Positions 51,482-60,865 of a DNA stretch of 64,000 nt are shown piece by piece. This DNA comes from Lachnospiraceae bacterium. GTDB lineage: Bacteria > Bacillota > Clostridia > Lachnospirales > Lachnospiraceae. The notes under the pieces were generated by a model. The model saw only the letters and a list, made by a program, of their open reading frames with translations, had not been told where the DNA came from and made no database searches. The translations under genes and the position numbers were made by a program. Each line of letters begins with the position of its first letter. Position 1 is the first letter of the stretch. The stretch covers positions 82,890-146,889 of the forward strand of contig VSNG01000002.1 of assembly GCA_009774175.1 (NCBI GenBank), written 5' to 3'.

Positions 51482-52465
51482 TTACGGCACGATCTCCTCC
51501 CCTGCCATGTCCCGTATCATCACTTCGTTATACTTCATCATGCAGATCCCTTCTTCATATTCTCCGATCCGCACCTCGTTCTCCCGCCCGGAAAGATTAT
51601 TTACCACCGCAGCCGCCATATTCACGCCACAGCCGTAAGCATGAGGATAGCCGCCGCCGAAGCGGGGATTGACCTCCGAAATATGGTAAACGCCGTTTAT
51701 CTGAAAAATATCAATGTCTATCATACCGCGAAAACCGCATTCCTGCGTAAAATCACGTATCATTGAAAACAGCTTTTCATCCTTAAACGACACGGATTTG
51801 TCGGTTTCCCCCGCCCGCATCTTAATCTTCTTCTTTACAAAAATATCCGTGCATTTCCCGGAAAGCATGTCCACATATACGTCGGCGCCAAACTCTGTGC
51901 CGTCCATGTATTCCTGAATCATCAGATCGTCGTAAAGATCGCAGAGCACGTCAATTTCCTTTTTACTTCCCACTTTGTTGATATGAATGCTGGCGCTGCC
52001 CCGCACCGGCTTTACAAACACGGGATAGTCGATTTCCCCGGATTCCTGCGCCCGATAAAAGGACTCCCTGTCCGCATAACACTTCGCCGTCGGTATCTGC
52101 ATTTTTTGCAGCAGTTCAAACATTCTGTATTTATCAAAACAGGTTTCCACCAAATCATAATCAGAAACAACCGGCGTTACGCCCGCGGCAAGAAAGCGCT
52201 CCCGCTCCTTTGCCAAAAGAGACAGCTCCGGATCAATCAGGGAAAAAACGCCTGTTATTTTTTCTTTTTCGCAAATATCAAGTATGACGTCCAAATAGTC
52301 CGGCGCCGAAATACGGGGCACCAGATAAAAAGCGTCCGCCTCATACACCGCCGGCGCCAGATTGGAGCAGTCTGTCGCAATCACCCGGCCTCTGCCCGCA
52401 AGCTCCTTCTTAAAATACTGCACCACCTTATCGCGGGTGCCTGCGCTCAATATCAAAATATTCAT
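51482..52465 (-). CDS. ATP-grasp domain protein
   Basis: Predicted 327-residue ATP-grasp ligase-like protein: a Rossmann-type N-terminal region (ILSAGTRDKVVQYFKKEL), ATP-binding PVFVKPVRGSASIHINKV and LMIQEYMDGTEFGADVYVD, and the metal-site end FRGMIDIDIFQINGVYHISEVNPRFGGGYP. Such enzymes join a carboxylate to an amine with ATP. It lies between the PglC-like and PglA-like genes, the place where the bacillosamine acetyltransferase PglD is often found, and no PglD-like gene is nearby. It might attach an amino acid or other acyl group to the 4-amino sugar. That is inference; the substrate is not known. Confidence 0.8.
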   Translation of the reverse strand: MNILILSAGTRDKVVQYFKKELAGRGRVIATDCSNLAPAVYEADAFYLVPRISAPDYLDVILDICEKEKITGVFSLIDPELSLLAKERERFLAAGVTPVVSDYDLVETCFDKYRMFELLQKMQIPTAKCYADRESFYRAQESGEIDYPVFVKPVRGSASIHINKVGSKKEIDVLCDLYDDLMIQEYMDGTEFGADVYVDMLSGKCTDIFVKKKIKMRAGETDKSVSFKDEKLFSMIRDFTQECGFRGMIDIDIFQINGVYHISEVNPRFGGGYPHAYGCGVNMAAAVVNNLSGRENEVRIGEYEEGICMMKYNEVMIRDMAGEEIVP

Positions 52466-52489
52466 GCTTTCATCCTCTCCAAAGCATTC

Positions 52490-53134
52490 TCACGGTTCCA
52501 AACTCCCTGTCTCTTCCAGTCGTTTCTTCCTGATCTGTGCAAAATTCCCTTCCGCCGCATTGGTGTCCTGCGCCACCTCTTCGGTATGCCCGAGCACCGT
52601 CTGTACCGTCAGCCACAATACTTTCAGATCCATGGCAAAGGTCAGATGTTCCACATACTCCACATCCTTCTGAAACCGTCTGTCCCAGTCGATAAAGTTT
52701 CTCCCGCTCACCTGCGCCAGCCCCGTAAGTCCCGGTCTCACACTGTGACGAAGCCTTTCCCTTTCCGTGTAATAGGGCAGATAGGATACAAGCAAGGGTC
52801 TTGGTCCGATTATACTCATATCGCCCTTTAAAATATTAAAAAGCTCCGGCAGCTCGTCCAGGCTGGTGGCGCGCAGAAACTTCCCAAATTTTGTCAGCCG
52901 CACCGAATCCGGCAAAAGCTCCCCCTTTTCGTCCCGCTCATCCGTCATGGTACGGAATTTACAGAGGGTAAAAATTTTTTCATCCTTCCCCGGCCTTTCC
53001 TGATGAAACAGAATCGGGCTTCCCAGCTTCACCCGCACAAGCACCGCCAGAACAAGCAGCACGGGACTTAATACGATAATGCCGCACAAAGACAGTATAA
53101 AATCCAGACTTCGCTTGATACATTTCTTATACAT
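52490..53134 (-). CDS. PglC-like initiating phosphoglycosyltransferase
   Basis: Predicted 214-residue monotopic sugar phosphotransferase with one N-terminal re-entrant helix (about 9-33), the short PglC class. It has KRSLDFILSLCGIIVLSPVL, GSPILFHQERPGKDEKIF, TSLDELPELFNILKGDMSII with the catalytic Asp-Glu, GPRPLLVSYLPYY and PGLTGLAQVSGRN. PglC moves a 4-amino sugar 1-phosphate, typically diacetylbacillosamine, from UDP to undecaprenyl phosphate. It fits with the PglF- and PglE-like genes just upstream. It follows the DUF2164 gene after 106 bases with no clear terminator. Confidence 0.9.
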   Translation of the reverse strand: MYKKCIKRSLDFILSLCGIIVLSPVLLVLAVLVRVKLGSPILFHQERPGKDEKIFTLCKFRTMTDERDEKGELLPDSVRLTKFGKFLRATSLDELPELFNILKGDMSIIGPRPLLVSYLPYYTERERLRHSVRPGLTGLAQVSGRNFIDWDRRFQKDVEYVEHLTFAMDLKVLWLTVQTVLGHTEEVAQDTNAAEGNFAQIRKKRLEETGSLEP

Positions 53135-53240
53135 ATAGTATTCCTCTCTCAGGATATATTATCATACCGGGAGATGCATCAAAATAACTTTACTTTCTCA
53201 TCCAGCCGCGCAATCCTGCCCGGACATCCGATCCCTTTCA

Positions 53241-53480
53241 CTATCTCGCATCCTTATAGAGCGCATAATAATCCGTCTCCATATTATCCGCATATCTTTC
53301 GTAAAACTTCTTCGCATCGTCCAGCGCTCTGTTATAAACCCTCTCTCCCAGCATCTCCTGAAAAAAATCAAGTATTTTGCCCGTGCCGATCACCCCCAGC
53401 TCCAAATCGTGCTCTTCCCTGAAAAAAGCCGCAATCTCGTCGCACATCCGGGCCTTATCCTGCTCATTTAAGATATCCAT
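53241..53480 (-). CDS. DUF2164 family small protein
   Basis: Predicted 79-residue soluble protein. It matches the DUF2164 family, short proteins with a conserved LDFFxEMxG segment (here ILDFFQEMLGERVYNRALDDA) that follows an N-terminal helix with FFREEHDLELGVIGTG. Function is unknown. It lies between the aminotransferase and PglC-like genes, and family members are usually stand-alone, so its place in a glycan operon may be chance or recent. Confidence 0.7.
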   Translation of the reverse strand: MDILNEQDKARMCDEIAAFFREEHDLELGVIGTGKILDFFQEMLGERVYNRALDDAKKFYERYADNMETDYYALYKDAR

Positions 53481-53540
53481 CTTTTCTCCCCATATCTCAG
53501 AACCCCATACGCCTGCTCTTCGTCCGCATTTTATCCTGCC

Positions 53541-54671
53541 CTAAAACATTTCCCTCACAGTACGGATAATCGCTTCCATCTCTTCCTCCGTATTCTTGAT
53601 ATCGCTGGGCAGGCACAGGCCTCTGGCAAAGATATCCTCGCCCACGCTCCTGCCGTCCCCGTTGTGGGGCCAGAAATCACAATTTGCAAAAACAGGCTGC
53701 ATGTGCATGGGCTTCCAGATCGGTCTGGTCTCCGCGTTAAGCCTTTCATCCAGCGTATCCATGATCTTTTCCGGCGTCACTCCGCAATCCGGCGAAACCG
53801 TCATACAGGAAAGCCAGTTGTTGGCGTCTCCCTCTGTATTCATGGGATTCATCTGAATCGCGGGAATATCTGCAAAAGCCTGCCTGTACCGCTCATAAAT
53901 CGCTTTCTTTCTGGCCTTGTGCTCCTCCAGATGGAGCAGCTGTCCCCTGCCGATTCCTGCCGTGATATTACTCATGCGATAGTTATATCCAATCTGGGAA
54001 TGCTGATAATGTCTGGCCGGGTCCCTCGCCTGCGTAGCAAGGAAAGTCACCTTCTTCGCAGCATCTTCCTCCTTCGACACAAACATGCCGCCTCCAGAAG
54101 TAGTAATAATCTTGTTCCCGTTAAAGGAATAAATGCCGTATTTTCCGAAAGTACCTGTGCACTGCCCCTTATAGGTGCTTCCCAGAGATTCCGCAGCGTC
54201 CTCGATCAAGGGCGTTCCATGCGCCTTACAGATTTCCATGATCTCCGTAAGCTTTGCAGGCGTGCCATAAAGATGCACGCAGATCACCGCTTTGGGATTC
54301 GGATATTTTTCATAAGCCCGCTTTAACGCCTGCGGAGACATATTCCACGTATCCGGCTCAGCGTCGATAAATACCGGCGTACCGTTTTCATAAACAATGG
54401 GATTGCAGGAAGCGGAAAAAGTCAGATCAGATACGAACACCACGTCTCCCTGCTTTACTCCCAGAAGCCGAAGCGCCATATGGATGGCCGCCGTGCCGGA
54501 AGACAAAGCCGCCGCGTAGCCGCAGCCCGTGTACTCTGTCATTTCCTTCTCAAAAGCATTCACATTCGGTCCAAGAGGCGCTACCCAGTTCGTTTCGAAA
54601 GCTTCCTGTACAAACCTCTGCTCGTCCCCGTGCATTGTCGGGGAAGACATATAAATCCTTTTTTTCTCCAT
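53541..54671 (-). CDS. DegT/DnrJ/EryC1/StrS aminotransferase, PglE-like
   Basis: Predicted 376-residue PLP-dependent sugar aminotransferase. The phosphate- and cofactor-binding residues are in LSSGTAAIHMAL and EDAAESLGSTYKG (157-169), and the PLP lysine is Lys187 in YSFNGNKIITTSGGGM. Members convert a 4-keto-6-deoxy nucleotide sugar to a 4-amino one using glutamate. PglE of Campylobacter has this role in bacillosamine synthesis. It is immediately downstream of the PglF-like gene, so the two enzymes are expected to work in sequence. AGGAGGG lies just before the ATG. Confidence 0.92.
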   Translation of the reverse strand: MEKKRIYMSSPTMHGDEQRFVQEAFETNWVAPLGPNVNAFEKEMTEYTGCGYAAALSSGTAAIHMALRLLGVKQGDVVFVSDLTFSASCNPIVYENGTPVFIDAEPDTWNMSPQALKRAYEKYPNPKAVICVHLYGTPAKLTEIMEICKAHGTPLIEDAAESLGSTYKGQCTGTFGKYGIYSFNGNKIITTSGGGMFVSKEEDAAKKVTFLATQARDPARHYQHSQIGYNYRMSNITAGIGRGQLLHLEEHKARKKAIYERYRQAFADIPAIQMNPMNTEGDANNWLSCMTVSPDCGVTPEKIMDTLDERLNAETRPIWKPMHMQPVFANCDFWPHNGDGRSVGEDIFARGLCLPSDIKNTEEEMEAIIRTVREMF

Positions 54672-54702
54672 GATACTTATCCCTCCTGTCGATCGAGCCT
54701 GC

Positions 54703-56571
54703 TTAATCTGTGTAGTGATAAGTCGGCACGATCTTTTGAATCAGCGGCCTGATATCCGAACTCTCAATCTGAGACTCGTCCTTAAGCTCCTTCAACTGTG
54801 CAAAAAACTCATATTCATCCAGTTCAATCGGTTTGCCGATATGAATCATGCGGTTAGCCGTGTCCTTCATGCCCTCCTCATCCATCAGAAGCTCTTCATA
54901 AAGCTTCTCTCCGGGGCGAAGGCCCGTAAATTCTATTTTAATATCCTCGCCCACACGATACCCGGAAAGCTTAATCAGATTTTCCGCCAGAGAAAGGATT
55001 TTTACCGGCTCACCCATATCCAGAACGAAAATTTCTCCGCCCTTCGCGTATGCGCCCGCCTGCAGTACCAGAGATACCGCTTCCGGTATGGTCATAAAAT
55101 AACGAATGATATCTGGGTGCGTTACCGTCACCGGACCGCCCGCCGCTATCTGCTTGCGAAAAAGCGGAATCACGCTGCCGTTACTGCCAAGCACATTACC
55201 AAAACGCACCGCCACAAACTCCGTCTCGTAATGCTTGTCAAAGGTCTGGATAATCATTTCGCAGATCCGCTTACTGGCTCCCATAATATTCGTGGGGTTC
55301 ACCGCTTTGTCGGTGGAGATCATGACAAAACGCTTTACGCCGCTCATGGCCGCCGCCTGGGCCGTCTTAAAGGTGCCGAATACATTATTCTTTATGGCCT
55401 CTGTAGGGCTGTCCTCCATCAGCGGCACATGCTTATGGGCCGCCGCATGATAAACGATGTTTGGACGATATTTGGAAAAAATATAGTTCATTCGGTTGGT
55501 ATTGCGCACGGATGCAATCAGTACCATCAGATTCAGATCCGGAAATTTCAGCTTTAATTCCTGCTGAATGTCATAAACCGAATTTTCATAAATATCAACA
55601 ATGATTAACTGTTTCGGTTTATGGTTTGCAATCTGTCTGCAAAGCTCACTGCCGATGGAACCGCCTCCGCCGGTGACAAGCACCACCTTCCCCTGCACAT
55701 AACCAAGAATGGAATCCATATCCACCGTAATGGGTTCTCTGCCAAGCAGATCCTCCAATTCCACATCCCGCAGCTTACTGACGTTGACCTCGCCGTTTAC
55801 AAGCTGATACATCCCCGGCAGGGAACGCAGTTTACAGTTTGTGTCCTTACAGATATCCAGTATTTCCTTGATTTCCGTTCTGGGGGCGGAGGGCATGGCC
55901 ACTATGATTTCATCCACGTCATAGATATCCGCGCACTCCACAATTTTCTCACGGCCGCCCGCAACTTTGATTCCCTGAATATACCTTCCCCATTTTCCCT
56001 TGTCGTCGTCGATGATACACTTAATGACCATGGTGGAAAAGTTGCTGTTCACAATCTCCTTGATAATCAGATTGGCCGCCTCTCCGGCGCCGATCACCAT
56101 AACGGAAATCAGGTTCTTTTTATTTTGCTGCTTGTGCTTTAATCCCCGGAAAAACCGATAGGAAAAGCGGCTGGCAAAGATACAGACAACCAGAACCGCC
56201 ATATAGGCCGGATAATAGCTTCTGGGCACCGCCCGGCTCGTCACCTTGAAAAACTGCAGTCCAACGGCCCCCGCCAGCATGGACAGTACGCACGCCACCA
56301 CAATATTCTGTAATTCCGTCTCCCCCGCAAAAGCCCACAGACTGCTGTAGAGACGCATAATATAAAAAACAATCAGCGTCACAAGAATATTGACGGGCAG
56401 AAAATGCTCTATGGGCTGCATAAAATGTCCGGGAATTTCATCCAGATGGAAATCGTAACGCCACAAAATAGCAACATAGCTGGCCAGGACTATACTGATC
56501 ACATCGTAAATCACCAGACATGTCCGTCTGTAAAACAGTTTCACATTGAAGGGTTTTCTTGTTTTTTCCAT
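54703..56571 (-). CDS. PglF/CapD-like UDP-GlcNAc 4,6-dehydratase
   Basis: Predicted 622-residue membrane protein: four N-terminal membrane helices (about residues 12-130), a first Rossmann-like domain, and a catalytic NAD domain with VTGGGGSIGSELCRQIA, AAHKHVPLMEDSP and STDKAVNPTNIMGASKR, where Met replaces the usual catalytic Tyr as in PglF and FlaA1-type enzymes. It would convert UDP-GlcNAc to the 4-keto-6-deoxy sugar. The ATG at 56571 avoids overlap with the preceding gene (stop at 56588); the frame is open to 56652. The aminotransferase gene follows by 31 bases. Confidence 0.92.
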   Translation of the reverse strand: MEKTRKPFNVKLFYRRTCLVIYDVISIVLASYVAILWRYDFHLDEIPGHFMQPIEHFLPVNILVTLIVFYIMRLYSSLWAFAGETELQNIVVACVLSMLAGAVGLQFFKVTSRAVPRSYYPAYMAVLVVCIFASRFSYRFFRGLKHKQQNKKNLISVMVIGAGEAANLIIKEIVNSNFSTMVIKCIIDDDKGKWGRYIQGIKVAGGREKIVECADIYDVDEIIVAMPSAPRTEIKEILDICKDTNCKLRSLPGMYQLVNGEVNVSKLRDVELEDLLGREPITVDMDSILGYVQGKVVLVTGGGGSIGSELCRQIANHKPKQLIIVDIYENSVYDIQQELKLKFPDLNLMVLIASVRNTNRMNYIFSKYRPNIVYHAAAHKHVPLMEDSPTEAIKNNVFGTFKTAQAAAMSGVKRFVMISTDKAVNPTNIMGASKRICEMIIQTFDKHYETEFVAVRFGNVLGSNGSVIPLFRKQIAAGGPVTVTHPDIIRYFMTIPEAVSLVLQAGAYAKGGEIFVLDMGEPVKILSLAENLIKLSGYRVGEDIKIEFTGLRPGEKLYEELLMDEEGMKDTANRMIHIGKPIELDEYEFFAQLKELKDESQIESSDIRPLIQKIVPTYHYTD

Positions 56572-56587
56572 ATCTGTATCCGTTTTC

Positions 56588-59119
56588 TTAAGCTTCGTCC
56601 TTTCGTATATCCACAAGCAGCGGCCCCATGGTAAGAAGCAGACAGTATGCAATCGGACAGCAGGGGTGGAAAATCCATTCCGTCAGCCCCGCCACCGCAA
56701 ACAATAATAACAGCGCAAGCGGAAACAGCGCGCACGCCCTGTCCTCCCTGTGCCGCCTGTAGTAAATCCATGCCTGCACAAGCGTCCCGATCCCCAGAAG
56801 GAGGAATACGGCTCCCACAAAAATACCATGGTCATAGGCCACCTGTAAATAGATATTGTGGGCATGGGCCAGATAATTGCCGTCAGGCTCCATGACGCCC
56901 ATATCGTCGTGCCCGTTCCTGTTAAGCCTCTCATAATACCGCGCGAATATATAAAGTCTTCCGTTTGTGTAGGATGCTTCTTCCGCAGCTTCCGCCGCCG
57001 CCATATCTTCCGCGGAAGCGAGCAGTCTCTTTGGCCCCCTTTCCAGATAGGGGCTTCTGTACTCCGACTGGCCGTCAGCCTTGCTGAAATAGAGGAACGC
57101 GTTCAGACTTTTTTCCTCCGGAATGCCAAGCACCTTCATCTGAAAGGTCTGGATAAAACGCTCCACCGTAATATAATAGTAGGAATCCATATCCCTGCCG
57201 TGCACCAGTTCCGTGGGAAAATCCTCTATCTCATGGGCCCTAATGTCGGCGGCCGCCGCAGGAACCGCCCGCTGCGCCGTAAATACGATGGGAAGGCCTA
57301 CGACCACGGAAAGAGCCATCAGCCCGGCACCCCGTAAAAAGCGCCGCCACTTTTCCCGAAGGGGAAGCTCCTTTCCCGAAAAGAAGGCCATCGGAATTAT
57401 CACAACCGCCGTCACAAGAATCGCCAGATATCCGGTTCTGGAAAGCGTAAACAAAAGATACATGGCGGAAAGGCCAAATACCGAAAGCTCCTTATAAGTG
57501 CCCGCAAGGCTGGGTCTTTTTCCGTAAGCGTCCATAAACTTAATAAGCGCCGCGCACACCACAAGAGCCAGATACACCGCGGAAATCGTCACGGTATGAA
57601 AATGGAACGGATAGCGGTAGTACCGAAAGTACATATAAGGCCTGTGCAGCAGACAATACCCCACCGTCAAAAGAAAATGAAGTAAAATCCCGTTTACTAT
57701 ATTGTGCAGCAGCGCCGCCCTTTTTACACCTGACGCCATTCGCAAATAGATAAGCGCAAAAACGCAGACCAGAAAAATCGGCCACCCTCTTGTATTGCGG
57801 AATATAATAATCAGCGCGAAAAATGCCCCCACCAGAATACCGTAGGGCACGGATATGCCGCGAACCTTTTTGTTACACAGACTCATCAGCGTATTGAGTA
57901 TAACAAATCCGCCCAGAATACCCGCCCAAATCGACAGCTTCAGAGCAAGAAAATCCAATTCTCCAAAGGAGATATCAGCTCCTGCGCCAGCAGAAAAGCC
58001 ATAAACCGCCGACATAACAGTCTTATAATGCAGGCCGGCCGCCACCGCTGCCGCTATCACATAGAGCACATTCTCCCAGTTAAAAAGCTCTTCCTTCTTA
58101 TAGGTAACAATAAGCGCAAGCGCACAGAAAATCAACACTTGCCTGTAAGCCACCGTGTGATGAATTTCATACAGGGCGTTCATATAATTACAGCAGCCCC
58201 AGAGCGCTCCCGCAATCATGACGGACTGCAGATCATCCTTCCATCTGCCCTGCAATACTTTGAAAACCGACCTGTCCGTGGCTATTCCCGTCCTGTCGTG
58301 ATTCACTGCATAAAGCGCCGCAATTACGGCAAGCAGGATCCCCAGCTCGTAAAACAGGATGGAATAAATATCTGTGGTCAGAACATGGCAGGGCCAGACC
58401 GCCGCCCCGCAGGCAATACCGGCCGCCACGATCAGCGGATTTAAGGTAAACCGCATTGCCCGCTCTACTGTAAGCAGCGTATTTCGTTCCGGGCGCTTTC
58501 CATAATAAATCCCGCTAAGCCATGTGGCAAGCACGCCAAAAAGCAGAAAAACCGCATCAAAGGCAAGGGTTTTGCCTTTGCGCAGCGGTACCTCATAGTC
58601 ATAGTCCGCAATGACACACCGTTCCACATCTTCTACGCCATCGTAGGAACTCGCACTGATATAAATATTGCTGTTATCTCCCGTATTGTCGGCGTAAGCT
58701 ACATGAAATTCCGACTCCACGCCCTGAAGCAGGAAATAATAATCCCGTCCCACTTCCACGTCAGTATTAATCTGTATCCTGCACCAGCCGGGAATCGACT
58801 CCATGGCTTTGATGTCGATTACCTGCTGCATCATTGTCTGCATGGATGCGTCGCGGAGCACAAAGTTAAATTTGTCCCCCCTGGTCATATCCTCCAGATA
58901 GATCTGTATCTCTTTGAGCCGGTCATACTGTGCGATAAATCTCTGCTGCACCACATGGTCCGCATTCACCGGCTCGGAAACTTCCCTGTTCCTGCTGCCG
59001 CTTGCAGAGCGCACTTCCTCATGGATCAGACGAAGCGGCCATAACGCCAGCGTCGCGCATATCACCAAAATCCAGATCGTACCGCAGATGGCTTGCCTTT
59101 TATTTAAAATTCGATTCAT
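56588..59119 (-). CDS. O-antigen ligase/polymerase-like membrane protein with ectodomain
   Basis: Predicted 843-residue membrane protein. After the first helix (about 12-32) there is a soluble, probably beta-rich region of about 160 residues (NREVSEPVNADHV to DYDYEVPLRKGK), then about twelve hydrophobic segments with LFTLSRTGYLAILVTAV, and a large loop with AHAHNIYLQVAYDHGIF, which is the pattern of WaaL/Wzy (O-antigen ligase family) proteins. These attach or polymerise lipid-linked glycans at the outer surface. The N-terminal ectodomain is not part of usual WaaL proteins (about 400 residues). A long loop of 110 residues before HNIYLQ includes an acidic Ala/Glu run. It precedes the PglF-like gene by 16 bases. 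Confidence 0.75.
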   Translation of the reverse strand: MNRILNKRQAICGTIWILVICATLALWPLRLIHEEVRSASGSRNREVSEPVNADHVVQQRFIAQYDRLKEIQIYLEDMTRGDKFNFVLRDASMQTMMQQVIDIKAMESIPGWCRIQINTDVEVGRDYYFLLQGVESEFHVAYADNTGDNSNIYISASSYDGVEDVERCVIADYDYEVPLRKGKTLAFDAVFLLFGVLATWLSGIYYGKRPERNTLLTVERAMRFTLNPLIVAAGIACGAAVWPCHVLTTDIYSILFYELGILLAVIAALYAVNHDRTGIATDRSVFKVLQGRWKDDLQSVMIAGALWGCCNYMNALYEIHHTVAYRQVLIFCALALIVTYKKEELFNWENVLYVIAAAVAAGLHYKTVMSAVYGFSAGAGADISFGELDFLALKLSIWAGILGGFVILNTLMSLCNKKVRGISVPYGILVGAFFALIIIFRNTRGWPIFLVCVFALIYLRMASGVKRAALLHNIVNGILLHFLLTVGYCLLHRPYMYFRYYRYPFHFHTVTISAVYLALVVCAALIKFMDAYGKRPSLAGTYKELSVFGLSAMYLLFTLSRTGYLAILVTAVVIIPMAFFSGKELPLREKWRRFLRGAGLMALSVVVGLPIVFTAQRAVPAAAADIRAHEIEDFPTELVHGRDMDSYYYITVERFIQTFQMKVLGIPEEKSLNAFLYFSKADGQSEYRSPYLERGPKRLLASAEDMAAAEAAEEASYTNGRLYIFARYYERLNRNGHDDMGVMEPDGNYLAHAHNIYLQVAYDHGIFVGAVFLLLGIGTLVQAWIYYRRHREDRACALFPLALLLLFAVAGLTEWIFHPCCPIAYCLLLTMGPLLVDIRKDEA

Positions 59120-59188
59120 AAGTTTCCTCTTATCATCATCCTGATTCGCTGATAAACCATTCCTTAGTGTACCACAATCATCCTTTTT

Positions 59189-60865
59189 TTACAACAAATG
59201 CCGTTTCATGGCCGCCATCCCCAAAAACAGCGGCAGTCCGTACCAGAGAAACAGCACATATCTGGGCAGATACGTGGGTCCCAGAAGGACCGTGAGCCAT
59301 AACAGAAAAACAGGCAGAAACGGATACATTATTTCATATCTTCTTCTGTTTAACATCCATGTAAAAAGGAAGGCGATAAACCAGAACATGGCTCCCGGAG
59401 AAAACAGCCAGGAGACAACCGGCGCTTTCTCCTTCCAGACCTCCAGAGAAAGTCTGCGGTAAATCTCGTCAAGCCATGGAATTTTACTCTCCCTGACGCC
59501 CGGCTCTTCCACCTCATAGCCAAAATAGGAATTGTCCTTATAAGTAAAAGTAAAAACCGTGTTGCCTCCGTATACGTTGATCACTGTGTCGGGATACCAA
59601 AAGCCATAGGAAGTCATAAACCATGCGTTGAGATAAATAAGCGGCTTTTTCATGCCTGTCCGCAGCCAGAGCGACCCATATTTCGCCTTATCCTCCGCAA
59701 AGGCGGCATTGTCGAAACGGTATTTAACCGGATCGGAAAGACGCGGCGTATACAGGGAAAGCGCCTCCTTGGACAAAACCTCGTACAGAATCTCCCTGTC
59801 CTCCGGCGTAAATACCTCCGGCGCATATTTGTAGGTTCTGGCCATCTGCTGAATGGGCACTGTCAAAATTTCCTGATACTCTCCGCTCTGCGCGTGGAGC
59901 GCCGTCTTTAAACCGACGTTCACAAAAAGGCAGCCGGCCACCGCGCAGGCCGTCAGAAAAAGGATCTGCCTCCACTGTTTTTTCTGCAGGAAAAGTAAAA
60001 AGGGAATCATGACAAGAAAGGCATAGAAACCGTTATTGCGAAAAAGCATCATCGCCATGCCGCTAAGCACAAAGAGGAGCCGCCAGCCCCTTGAAGTAAA
60101 AAACCGCTCCTGCGCGCCCATCTCCAAAAGACAGATCATCAAAAGCAAAAGCGCCGTCGTAAACAGCGCATCCTTGGCGGAACACAGCGTAAACATCACC
60201 ACCGTAGGAAACAGACCCAAATAGAAAAGGCCAAACAGACGTATGCCCCGGGATATCCTTCTTTCCCGAAGATACCAGAACAAAAAAGCGAATCCGCCCG
60301 CCACAACCGCCATCTGTAAGACAGTATAGCAGGCAATCCCCAGATTATAAGAGCCTGTCAGCTTGTGCACGCCGCAGACCATTCCGCCCAGAAGAAGCAC
60401 ATGTACAAGGGGATGATGCGTGGAAAATGTTCTTGACGCCACCTGCACATACTCATCCTGCGCGTCATACACGAAAAAACCGGGGTACACCGCCAAAAAT
60501 ACAGGCAGCCAGCACAAAAACAACACAACAAAAGAAAGGAGGACAATATGCCTGTCCGTCCATTCGAGAACATGCGCTATTTTATCAGGCATTCTTTTCC
60601 CCGGAAAAGCTTTTTCTCCGGCCTTTGTCTTCCCCGCTGCGACCTTTGTCTGCGCCAGATCAAACAGCCGCCACAAAAGCCGTACCAGCGCCGTAAAGAC
60701 AGCAGTCAGCACAAGGATGGAAGCCCATAGCCGCCAGTCCCTGACGTCCACGTTTTCCACGCTGTCCAGCCGCGCGCCAAACAAAAGCGCCGCCGCAAAC
60801 AAAAAGGAAAAAAAGCCCGCAATCAGAAAGCTTCTTTTTTCTTCTTTTCTTTCCTCAGTCCCCAT
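59189..60865 (-). CDS. DUF6020-like polytopic membrane protein
   Basis: Predicted 558-residue membrane protein with about twelve hydrophobic segments. It carries AVYPGFFVYDAQDEYVQVAS, FSTHHPLVHVLLLGGMVCG and MFTLCSAKDALFTTALLLLM, the same three elements in the same order as in the protein at 40452-42233. These match the DUF6020 group and resemble outer-loop motifs of GT-C transferases. The ATG at 60865 lies 11 bases into the end of the preceding GT2 gene; an ATG at 60874 is equally possible. The neighbour is a GtrB-like transferase that makes polyprenyl-phosphate sugar, which would suit a GT-C partner. The role is inferred. Confidence 0.65.
   Translation of the reverse strand: MGTEERKEEKRSFLIAGFFSFLFAAALLFGARLDSVENVDVRDWRLWASILVLTAVFTALVRLLWRLFDLAQTKVAAGKTKAGEKAFPGKRMPDKIAHVLEWTDRHIVLLSFVVLFLCWLPVFLAVYPGFFVYDAQDEYVQVASRTFSTHHPLVHVLLLGGMVCGVHKLTGSYNLGIACYTVLQMAVVAGGFAFLFWYLRERRISRGIRLFGLFYLGLFPTVVMFTLCSAKDALFTTALLLLMICLLEMGAQERFFTSRGWRLLFVLSGMAMMLFRNNGFYAFLVMIPFLLFLQKKQWRQILFLTACAVAGCLFVNVGLKTALHAQSGEYQEILTVPIQQMARTYKYAPEVFTPEDREILYEVLSKEALSLYTPRLSDPVKYRFDNAAFAEDKAKYGSLWLRTGMKKPLIYLNAWFMTSYGFWYPDTVINVYGGNTVFTFTYKDNSYFGYEVEEPGVRESKIPWLDEIYRRLSLEVWKEKAPVVSWLFSPGAMFWFIAFLFTWMLNRRRYEIMYPFLPVFLLWLTVLLGPTYLPRYVLFLWYGLPLFLGMAAMKRHLL

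Noticed and set aside
54670..55557. Plus-strand open frame of 295 codons
   Set aside because: It is antisense to the PglF-like gene, whose NAD and catalytic motifs are intact; no domain in the plus-strand product.
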